Shown here in pieces: positions 1 through 6,554 of a stretch of DNA of 11,020 nucleotides. The stretch comes from Larix sibirica (Eukaryota; Streptophyta; Pinopsida; Pinales; Pinaceae). The DNA is taken from the NCBI GenBank assembly GCA_004151065.3, contig NWUY0303894821.1, forward strand, positions 1 to 11,020, read 5' to 3'. Numbering within the stretch: the first letter of the stretch is position 1; every line of letters starts with the position of its first letter. The notes under the pieces are model-generated. The model searched no databases, was not told the origin of the DNA, and saw nothing but the letters and a program-made list of their open reading frames with translations. The position numbers were made by a program, and so were the translations under genes.

Positions 1-123
1 ATTTAAAGTGTAACATATGGTTGAATCTTTCAGTGTATAATTATTTTATGAAGAATCTGTTGCACTAATTCATTAAATTCATAAGGAAAATAATTATCAG
101 ATCTGAAAGTGGAAAAATCAACA
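1..123 (+). repeat. 5' LTR of the Copia element (3' portion only)
   Basis: These 123 bases align with 2434-2555 of the 3' LTR. I count seven substitutions (five transitions, two transversions) and one single-base indel in an A run, about 5.7% divergence. It ends in ATCAACA, directly before the primer binding site. The first ~373 bases of this LTR, including its promoter, lie outside the window. Confidence 0.93.
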
Positions 124-136
124 TGGTATCAAAGTA
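124..136 (+). other. Copia primer binding site (initiator tRNA-Met type, degenerate)
   Basis: TGGTATCAAAGTA starts immediately after the LTR terminus. Plant Copia elements typically have TGGTATCAGAGC here, complementary to the 3' end of initiator tRNA-Met. The site differs from that by G-to-A and C-to-T changes, in line with the decay seen elsewhere. Position and sequence together make the call secure. Confidence 0.85.
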
Positions 137-314
137 TAGGTCTTGAAGAACCATTGCTACAAGGTGACTATAGTACTTTTCTCTTACTACAGCTCAGTTG
201 TTGTAGTACTTTTGGAGTAAACTTCTATTTTGAACGTGTTTTTTTTTCTTAGGGTTGTCCATTCAAGTTATCTCAGTAACCTAAGCTATATTCAGAGAGG
301 TTATTGGAGTAAGG

Positions 315-1187
315 ATGGTGACCAATCTAAGAGTGGAAGACAGATTGGAGGGGGGCACTAACTTCATTTCCTAGAAAACTAGGATACTCTTCATCATGGA
401 CGAAAAAGAGTTAGAAAATCATATGAAGGATGGTATCCCAGATTTAGAAGATGAAAGAGAAAAGGATAAGCATAAGAAGAATGAAGGAAAATCCAAAAGT
501 ATATTGTTATATTATATGAAAGATCATTTATTCCTCACATTGCTCACTTAGGTACAACTAATAAGATGTTTGATGCCTTGGTGGGGTTGTACGAGAGAAA
601 AAAACATTAGCAAGAACTTAGCCTTGAGAAATCAACTCTGTGGTATTGGTATGACCAAATCAGATACAATTGCCTCTTATTTTATGAGGGTCTCACAGTT
701 GAGAGACTAGCTTACATATATTGATGATATAGTTAAGGATAAAGAACTTGTTATAATGAATCTTAATGGGCTTCCCTCTTCCTAGGAACCATTTGATGAG
801 GGGATCTATGCACATAATAAATTTCCCAAATTTGATAGGTTGTGGGTTGAGTGTGTACAAGAAGAATCCAGAATACGAACCAGGAAAAAATCGCAGAAAC
901 CTCAATATGAGGAGGATCTGGCCCTTGTTTCTCATGAAAAGAAAAGAAAGGGAACACATTTTGAAAGGAAAAATTCAGGTGGAAGACCAACTTCAGCTCC
1001 AAATCAAGAACCAAAGAAGAAGAAGAAGGATCTTTCACACATCCAGTCTTACAGGTGTGACAAGTTTGGTCACTATGCTTCAGATTGTCCTCAGAGAAAG
1101 AGAGGTAAGCATCATGTATCAATAGCTTATGTTGATGAGGAACCAACACATAAAAATTCAATAGAATTTAAGCTTGATGATATATGA
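315..1187 (+). pseudogene. gag: Copia gag (nucleocapsid/capsid), broken by three TAG stops and two frameshifts
   Basis: Gag forms the virus-like particle in which the element is reverse transcribed. The likely start is the ATG at 315, which opens a stretch containing VEDRLEGGTNF, typical of plant Copia gag N-termini. The frame is followed through KDKHKKNEGKSK, then LGTTNKMFDALVGLYER in a shifted frame, and SDTIASYFMRVSQLRD, KDKELVIMNLNGLPSS and KFPKFDRLWVECVQEESR in the original one. A basic tail leads to a CCHC-type zinc knuckle near 1050-1092, read as SYRCDKFGHYASDC, in which the first cysteine has become serine. In-frame TAG stops lie at 372, 708 and 783. One base appears lost near 531-533 and one gained in the A run at 598-604, so the frame is restored. 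About 290 codons long, with a stop at 1185. The stretch 840-1187 is the longest open remnant. It is non-functional as it stands. Confidence 0.9.
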
Positions 1188-1874
1188 AAAGAATATTTAT
1201 TTTAATTTTTCTTGTAGTTTGGCCATTTTCCCTAGTACTAGAGCCCAAAAGATTTGATAAAGTTTGATTCATTTTTTATGTTAAAAATTATATATGGTAC
1301 TAGGTGTATTATGGTACCATTGGAAATTGTCAAGACTCGGAGGAGGCAGGAAGATTGCTTCCATGATAGAGGGAGAAATATCAGGGCCTTAAGATAAATG
1401 GGAAGATATCTCATGTTTGCATATTTTATACGTACTCTAGCTAATGAATACTTGATGAGTTTGGGCATCAAAAACAGCAAAGAAAATCATTGTCAGAGGG
1501 AGTTGGCTTCAGGTTCTAGGACACTAGGATGGATTATGTGACAAAGGGAGTAGTTGGATGTGATGAGCTTGAAAACGGACGTTGATGTTTTCAGCATCGG
1601 GCAGAGATTACCCTAGTATTAGCCATGTGACTTGTCTAGGGGTGAATGGCCTGGAGGCAGGGCAATATATTCTCCCATACACCATGTAACGAGGTGGGGA
1701 TATTGGTCCTTGCATGATGAGTACTATTGATGCATCGGTCATTCCCCCAGTATTAGCCATGTGACTTGGCTAGGGGTGAATGGCTCAAAGTGGGGCAGTG
1801 CTTTCTCTTGGGCATCCTGTGATGGGGTGGGGATATTAGTCCCTAGATGCTCACTCATCACTTATGCACTCATC
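1188..1874 (+). other. Non-coding filler replacing most of Copia pol
   Basis: Protease, integrase and reverse transcriptase should lie here, but I find no motif of any of them in the plus frames. The stretch is of mixed composition: AT-rich to about 1320, then more G-rich, and it holds the ~135-bp tandem duplication at 1594-1860. It may be unrelated DNA acquired by the element or pol sequence too decayed to recognise. An open stretch on the minus strand (1480-1238) has no recognisable features and is probably chance. Confidence 0.6.
1594..1860 (+). repeat. Two-copy direct tandem duplication, unit about 134-138 bp
   Basis: Copy 1 begins near 1594 and copy 2 near 1732. Both start with GCATCGG, and both carry AGTATTAGCCATGTGACTTG (at 1615 and 1749), CTAGGGGTGAATGGC, a GGGGCAG/GGGCA block, and a closing GGTGGGGATATTRGTCC. 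Spacing is 138 bp at the left end and 134 bp at AGTATT, so small indels have accumulated. The middle of each unit has diverged more than its ends. Each unit can fold a small hairpin (in copy 2, AGCCA 1755-1759 with TGGCT 1767-1771, flanked by CCCC and GGGG). No coding potential is seen. Confidence 0.85.
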
Positions 1875-2066
1875 AAGCACACTAAAATCAAATACCATTA
1901 CATCTGTGATATGGTGTAGGGAGGAGCAATGCAGCGTCAGCACATTTCTATAGATGAGAAAACTATAGACATTATGACCAAGCCTTTGTCCAAGGAAACG
2001 TTTGTATACTTCAAGGACAAGATTGTTGTGGTAGAGAATGTCTCCTTCACTGAGAGCAAGTGTTGA
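1875..2066 (+). pseudogene. pol: C-terminal end of Copia pol (RNase H tail)
   Basis: This is the tail of the polyprotein, at the end of the RNase H domain that degrades the RNA template during reverse transcription. The frame reads KHTKIKYHYICDMV, a TAG at 1917, then ISIDEKTIDIMTKPLSKETF and YFKDKIVVVENVSF. The pattern of a KHxxIKYHYIRD-like motif followed by DIxTKPLSxxxFxYF is the standard C-terminus of plant Copia RNase H. The stop TGA at 2064-2066 lies inside the first bases of the 3' LTR, so coding sequence and LTR overlap by six bases. Only about 64 codons remain. The catalytic part of RNase H and everything before it are missing. The TAG occupies a position where Gln is expected. Confidence 0.88.
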
Positions 2067-2555
2067 TGTTTGGAGTAGTTGTGGGTAGACATTCTTCTAG
2101 ACATGGATGGACGTGCATGTGAAGCAAGCTCGTGGAAATAAATAAATAGTTGAGGGTATATGCAAGATAAATAATGTGCAAATAAATAAATAAAAATTAA
2201 AACAAATTAGAGATAAAGAAATAAAATACAATGTTCCAATACCATGGTTTTATGAAACTATGGAGAGGTGATAAATAAAATATGATATTATAATTAATTA
2301 ATTAAGCATCTAAGTAAAAAGCAAAAGGATGTGTCTTTTACATTTGAAAAGGCACGATGAGACCTATTTAACGGTCCATGTATTGTATTGTATTCATCAT
2401 TATTTTTATTTTCATCAATCATTCATCAATTTTATTTAAAGTGTAACATATGGTGGAATCTTTCAGTGTATAATTATTTTATGAAGAATCTATTGCACTA
2501 ATTCATCAAATTCGTAAGGAAATAATTATCAGATCTAAAAGTCAAAAAATCAACA
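2061..2555 (+). repeat. 3' LTR of the Copia element (complete, 495 bp)
   Basis: It begins TGTTGATGTT and ends AATCAACA, giving a perfect 7-bp terminal inverted repeat TGTTGAT/ATCAACA. The start is fixed by the end of the pol remnant and the end by alignment with the 5' LTR, which stops at the primer binding site. Just upstream, GAGAGCAAG is a weak polypurine tract for plus-strand priming. The LTR is AT-rich with several AATAAA runs (around 2139-2200) and a CATC/TTTAT-rich stretch near 2390-2437. I could not place the promoter confidently. Confidence 0.93.
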
Positions 2556-2560
2556 TGTTC
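2556..2560. repeat. Candidate right copy of the 5-bp target-site duplication
   Basis: Copia integrase usually duplicates 5 bp of target. The bases directly after the LTR are TGTTC, which also continue the reading frame of the interrupted Gypsy protease on the minus strand. The matching left copy would lie before the 5' LTR, outside the window, so the duplication itself is not seen. Confidence 0.5.
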
Positions 2561-3146
2561 CTTCCCTGAGAGGTATTGTTCAATTGCAAGCAATTGTCGG
2601 GTGTTATCCTCATCATCACTCTCTTCCCCCTTTTCCCATGGTAGTGATTCTTGTTCTATATTTGGTTTGGAAGGAGGGTATAATGTAAGTTCTTTGATGG
2701 AAGTTCCCTGGGAAATTGTCATGTTCCCTGATATACAACCGATGTAATCATCAACAGTAGCCAACCAAGGGCACACTAGGATCAAATGATATCCACTCAA
2801 GTTATACTTAGAATGTAAAATCATGAAATGTGCAATGGATTCCCAAGAATCCATAGAGATCACTACATCCTCAATAATGCCTTTAGGCTTGATTGTGGAC
2901 TGGTCTTCTAACTGAAGTACTGTAGGGATTTATCTAAGAACGTTATTAATCTATACCTTGACTATAGGACTCCCTAGGTCTAAATACTTAGTTGTAAGAG
3001 TTTTTCCTGACATCAAATATGTTAAGTCACCAATTACATGTATTATTTGAGGTTCCTTTCTTTTTTGCCTAGTTTTCTTAAGCATAGTTATCTAACATCC
3101 TTAGAATAGATAGGGACATCTTCAATTCCTTGAAACAGTGGAATCC
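2556..3146 (-). pseudogene. pol: Gypsy aspartic protease region, truncated by the Copia insertion and missing its catalytic segment
   Basis: The protease matures the Gag-Pol polyprotein. Downstream of gag the minus strand reads ELQNICVRIPLFQGIEDVP, then PQIIHVIGDLTYLMSGKT and YLDLGSPIVKV. After TAG and TAA stops in the region 2925-2960 it continues as TVLQLEDQSTIKPKGIIED, DSWESIAHFMIL and VCPWLATVDDYIGC. The last block corresponds to the conserved G/R-PWLAT-DAYIG region at the end of plant Gypsy proteases. The D-S/T-G-A catalytic segment expected between the second and third blocks is not visible, which suggests an internal deletion. The frame then runs through an acidic linker (KGEESDDEDNTRQ) to LLAIEQYLSGKEH, where the Copia LTR begins. 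The open frame continues about 19 codons into the antisense LTR only by chance. Confidence 0.85.
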
Positions 3147-5157
3147 TCACACATATGTTCTGTAATTCCCCATAAACTCAAATTTTGGTTGAGATGGTGG
3201 TTTGTCTATGTTTATCCTTTCTGGGTATGGAGGGGACTGTTTGTTTTCTATATGATGTACTTTGGATGGTGTAGACACATGGATATGGCCATTAGAATGA
3301 TCTAGGAAATTTTCGGGTGTTTCTTCATCCTCACCTTTCTCTGTAACTACAGGAGAATTTGTTTTATTAAGGTTCATCCTTGATCTCAGTTGAATATCAC
3401 GGCAGTCCATGGAGGTGATGGAATAGGTCAAGTAGTTTATTGGTCATGTATCTAGTGTCGGTTGCATGACCTTATTATTGGGGTTAGAAATGATTTGGGT
3501 AGGAATTTGTGGCCTTGGGGGAGGATTACCTGGAGGAAATTTTATTTGTGGTTGAGGAGGTAGCTGCATAGGAGGAAATTGAAATTGTTGAGGAGGTGAA
3601 TGGTGGATCTCTTGTTGATTCCCAAAGGCATAATTTTTCCAATTTTGTTGCCATGGAAAATTTTTGGGGTATGGGAGCATCCAGGGTTATTGTGGGACAC
3701 CATGGTTGATACAGTTGAGGTACTTGTGGATTGTTCCAATAAGAATTAAGTGATTGCATGGGGTCTAATACCATACTCAGGGGATGAGGCTACCACGGGT
3801 GCTTCTAGGATATGAAATCGACTAGCTCCCCTCCCACACCTGCATCTGTTTAAACATATTTGAGTTCTAGGAGTGAAGTGAATACTTTGGTAGCATCGTA
3901 TTTATCATATATTCCATATATTTTAGCGTTTTCTAATGGGAAATCCTTCATAGGATGTTTCTTTCTACAATTGGGGCAGAAAATTGCCAAAGCACAATCT
4001 TCTTCCTATTATCTCTTTTTGTCTTGTAAAGCATCCAATTGGGAACTCGAAGTACTAAGTATGTCAGTTTTGAATTCCTCTAAGAGGTTACCGATTTATA
4101 TCCTTGTTATACCCTCCTTAAGTTCCTTGACAATTCTAACTATTTTGTCCTGAGGTCCTCGTCTTGGTTAGGACGCATTTCTTGAGTATCGTCTACATAG
4201 TTCACATATCTCACCATATTTAAGTTGAGATATATCTCTCAATCCCATTAAGTTCAGGATCTCGATGCAGTCATCTATGATTTCTTGTAACAATAGAATT
4301 TTTAATGTCTCCTCATCAAGTGCACTCTATTTATACCTCTTTAAATTATATTGGAATATTTCCACGTAGTCTTCTAGGATTTCGTCCTCGTTTTGCGACA
4401 TTTTTAATATTGATTCTTTATAATATCTGTCCTTGTAGTAATCCTAATATTTCTTCAGGAAATCCTTCTTCATTTCTACCCAAGTTGAGATGTTGTCACC
4501 ACCCAACCCCATGAACTAGCAAAGTGTTGCATTCTTTAGGGTGGCTGGAATAGTTTTAATTTTTTAGCGTGTATGACATAATCATATCTCCTACACAGGA
4601 CGTCAAATTCAAATAGAAAGGTGTCTGGATATTTTTTATCCATACCATGAAAATTTGGCATTGTTGAGTGAGGGATGTTTTTCATTTTTTCTATGAGTGG
4701 TCCCCCGAGTTTTGAATTGAAAAATCAAAGGTAATTGTTTCCTCTATAGTAGGAGTTTTTCCCTCCTCCCTAGCCATGTCTCTCCAAAAGTCCTTAAACC
4801 CTTGTAAAGTTTTGATTCTGCAAAATAGGGTGAATCTGTTGATTCGTGTTCTTCATTTAGTTGAGTATCGATATCTAATTGCTTAGAACAATCCTCTGCT
4901 CATGTAGATTCTATGGGTGATAGTACTATCCATGCTTGTACTGATGAGGCAACTTCAATTGCAGGGTTAGTGGAATGCACTAATTCTCTAACAGTCTCCA
5001 TTGGCTCCCTCCCTGCCGGAATATTGACAAAAGGAGACCTTCTCTTTGAGCTGCTACTCCTTGCACCTCCCTTTATTGAAATTCCTACATGGTTAGTTTC
5101 TTGAGGTATTTTGTAAGCATAAACAAGTCTACCTATACTATCTCTAATTCTATGCAT
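3147..5157 (-). pseudogene. gag: Gypsy (Athila-like) gag, broken by many stops and frameshifts
   Basis: The likely start is the ATG at 5157 (MHRIRDSIGRLVYAYKIPQ), about 240 bp after the primer site. A TGA follows at 4902, and three frame changes occur between about 4830 and 4535. The capsid core is clear: GGPLIEKMKNIPHSTMPNF, YPDTFLFEFDVLCRRYDYV, GLGGDNISTWVEMKKDFL, ILEDYVEIFQYNLKR and ILNLMGLRDISQL. From about 4540 to 3670 a single frame persists, interrupted by TAG (4518 and others) and a few TAA. The zinc-knuckle region near 3970-3900 reads CPNCRKKHPMKDF followed by IYGIYDKYD, so the final Cys of the first knuckle is Phe, and Tyr stands where Cys is expected in the second. Then come QSLNSYWNNPQVPQLYQPW, a Pro/Gln-rich stretch (3680-3444) and the DIQLRSRMNLNK linker to the protease. 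Confidence 0.88.
3444..3680 (-). other. Pro/Gln/Phe-rich low-complexity tail of the Gypsy gag
   Basis: Part of the gag remnant. It starts MLPYPKNFPWQQNWKNYAFG and goes on to PPQQFQFPPMQLPPQPQIKF and PPGNPPPRPQIPTQI. Proline and glutamine dominate for about 55 residues. Such spacers after the zinc knuckle are common in plant Gypsy gag proteins and are probably disordered. It is unbroken over 78 codons, but it is out of frame with the preceding gag block, so a frameshift lies near 3670-3690. Confidence 0.75.
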
Positions 5158-5392
5158 GGATCATTAGCATGGTACATCTTTGTAGAGACTTTTAGCGGGT
5201 CGTTACAATGTGGTAATGCCCCAGTGAGATCGTATTTATGTCTTACTTGTATCTACTCCTCCATCCCTCAATCAAAACATATGCATTCATAAATGAAAAA
5301 CCAAACCAAAAGAAAACTTGTTCAAAGAAAGAAATTTCACACATTAAAATGGCTATGTCAGCTAACAAGGGGATTACAATGGTCGTGCCAAC

Positions 5393-5410
5393 TCCCCGGA
5401 AATGGCGCCA
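5393..5410 (-). other. Gypsy primer binding site (tRNA-Asp type)
   Basis: On the minus strand these 18 bases read TGGCGCCATTTCCGGGGA. The tRNA-Asp primer site of plant Athila elements, as I remember it, is TGGCGCCGTTGCCGGGGA, so 16 of 18 positions agree. The site lies three bases (TTT) from an LTR end of form CCCTTCA and upstream of gag, exactly where minus-strand DNA synthesis should start. This fixes the right edge of the internal domain and the orientation of the element. Confidence 0.88.
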
Positions 5411-5535
5411 AAATGAAGGGCTCTTTAATTATCAACCAACAAATCAGGAGACAATTAAAAATAAATTCATCAATTATCAACCAAGATTCTATAAACTTCG
5501 AGTTACCACGCACTATATGTATCAGTCACTGAGCC

Positions 5536-5541
5536 TTTATT
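5536..5541 (-). promoter_or_regulatory. AATAAA polyadenylation-type signal in the Gypsy LTR
   Basis: The minus strand reads CACAATAAAGGCTCAGTG. It lies about 120 bp before the LTR end, a reasonable place for the 3' end of R in a plant LTR. In AT-rich DNA this hexamer is common, so only its position supports it. Confidence 0.4.
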
Positions 5542-5880
5542 GTGGTTTACAAAGGCTAAGGTTTTAGTTTATGGGTATTTGAATCATATCAACGTGGATA
5601 AATTACTTGGAAAAGAATATTTTAACCATTCCTATGCAATCCTACATAATACAAAATCTAAGTTAACTCACTCATACAGAAAATAAAAGTGCAGAAAGGA
5701 AACTAAACTTTTGCAAAGACTAAAGCTTAATTTTCAGCAAAATAGAACTAACTAACTTGCAGAAAAAGAGCCTTTTTAGCATCATTCTTGAAGAAGAAAT
5801 GAATCAGAACCTATTATATGTATAAAATACTCCTATAAGTGCTCATAATTACAAAATCATCTAGAGGAAAGCATTCAGTC

Positions 5881-5965
5881 AAGCAACTACTGGAAATTAT
5901 CAAATTGAGCATCTATAGGAAAACAAGCATCTACATAAATAAATATCAAGCATCGACAGGAAATA
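5881..5965. repeat. Short degenerate tandem repeat, about 17-bp motif, four copies
   Basis: Related motifs begin at 5881 (AAGCAACTACTGGAAAT), 5907 (GAGCATCTATAGGAAAA), 5925 (AAGCATCTACATAAAT) and 5948 (AAGCATCGACAGGAAAT), spaced 18-26 bp. They agree on roughly AAGCATCTACAGGAAAT. It lies inside the Gypsy LTR and could be a remnant of a repeated regulatory block. No function is assigned. Confidence 0.6.
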
Positions 5966-6554
5966 AGTTATTTCTTGCCAAGGTAAAATCACTCATCAAT
6001 TCTCAATTACCATAATTTCACTTTTAACCTCACAGTACACAATAAGAAATTCACTACAATAATCAAATGTAATAATCAAACCTAAACTCTAAATCTAATA
6101 ATTTGTAAGTTGATGAAAGGAGAGCATCCACACATTAATTCTATCTAAATCACATCACATAGAGACTAACCTATGTGAAATATACTTACACTCATCTCAT
6201 GTCAACCGAGGGGGGCCTACCTCTTAAGATAGGGGTTGAAAATGCCAACAATCATACGAAACTCAGGCTTAATAACACATAGGAATTACGAGACAACAAC
6301 AACAATTATATTGAAATGACAAAGTGTGAAAATTGATCCACACAATTTGATTCAGTCTTGGCTAACTTCCATGAGAGGATAATGATCATTTTTATACATA
6401 TAGAGGGTGAATCTAAATTTGTCCCGTCGTTAAAAAGATTCCAACAGTTAAGAATGTGTGGCCATCTTTTACAATATACTTTGAAACAAAATACCAAACA
6501 TAGCACGTTGATCTAGCTCAATCTTGTATTATCGTGTAGTCCAATTAAAGATTC

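Larger units (their letters stand above)
1..2555 (+). mobile_element. Ty1/Copia LTR retrotransposon, internally deleted, 5' end outside window
   Basis: The two LTR copies (1-123 partial, 2061-2555 complete) lie in the same orientation and share their 3' ends. Between them, in order, are a primer binding site, a gag remnant and the last part of pol, which is Copia order. The internal region is only about 1.94 kb, against roughly 4 kb or more in full-length plant Copia elements, because protease, integrase and reverse transcriptase are absent. By comparison with the complete LTR, the 5' LTR should begin about 373 bp left of the window. The element interrupts the protease region of a minus-strand Gypsy element, so it is the younger insertion. 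It cannot be autonomous in this state. Confidence 0.9.
2556..5413 (-). mobile_element. Ty3/Gypsy element, Athila-like, 5' half (primer site, gag, protease), cut by the Copia insertion
   Basis: Reading the minus strand from 5413 leftwards, the order is a tRNA-Asp-type primer binding site, gag with a retrotransposon gag core and zinc knuckle, a Pro/Gln-rich tail, and an aspartic protease region that ends abruptly at the Copia 3' LTR. A tRNA-Asp primer, a long gag and a protease following a QLRS-type linker point to the Athila branch of chromovirus-free Gypsy elements. That is a family-level inference, because reverse transcriptase and integrase are outside the window. The region carries many stops and frameshifts and is clearly dead. 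Its missing 3' half is predicted left of position 1, beyond the Copia 5' LTR. Confidence 0.85.
5414..6554 (-). repeat. Gypsy 5' LTR, minimum extent (3' end fixed at 5414)
   Basis: The LTR end is set by the primer site. On the minus strand it finishes CCCTTCA, written on the plus strand as TGAAGGG at 5414-5420. This 1.1-kb stretch is AT-rich with no coding frame I can follow. It holds an AATAAA (5541-5536), a short degenerate repeat (5881-5965), and otherwise nothing recognised. The upstream edge is not seen. No TG directly follows a convincing polypurine tract near 6550-6660, so the LTR may reach further, possibly to 9366 where TGAAGG appears on the minus strand. See the long-LTR entry. Confidence 0.65.

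Noticed and set aside
766-1125. Open frame of 119 codons on the plus strand
   Set aside because: It overlaps Copia gag in another frame. The gag frame has clear family motifs and this one has none.
763-1161. Open frame of 132 codons on the minus strand
   Set aside because: Antisense shadow of Copia gag; the translation has no recognisable features.
1238-1480. Open frame of 80 codons on the minus strand in the Copia filler
   Set aside because: No start context, family motif or conserved neighbour. A frame this long is expected by chance here.
3860-4153. Open frame of 97 codons on the plus strand
   Set aside because: Antisense to the Gypsy gag zinc-knuckle and capsid end, whose minus-strand frame is recognisable.
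4913-5104. Open frame of 63 codons on the plus strand
   Set aside because: Antisense to the start of Gypsy gag.
5238-5567. Overlapping plus-strand open frames of 109 and 79 codons
   Set aside because: They run across the primer binding site and LTR end in the opposite direction and show no coding character.
6306-6506. Open frame of 66 codons on the minus strand in the presumed LTR
   Set aside because: It begins beyond the end of the unknown frame, cannot be joined to it, and looks like ordinary AT-rich translation.
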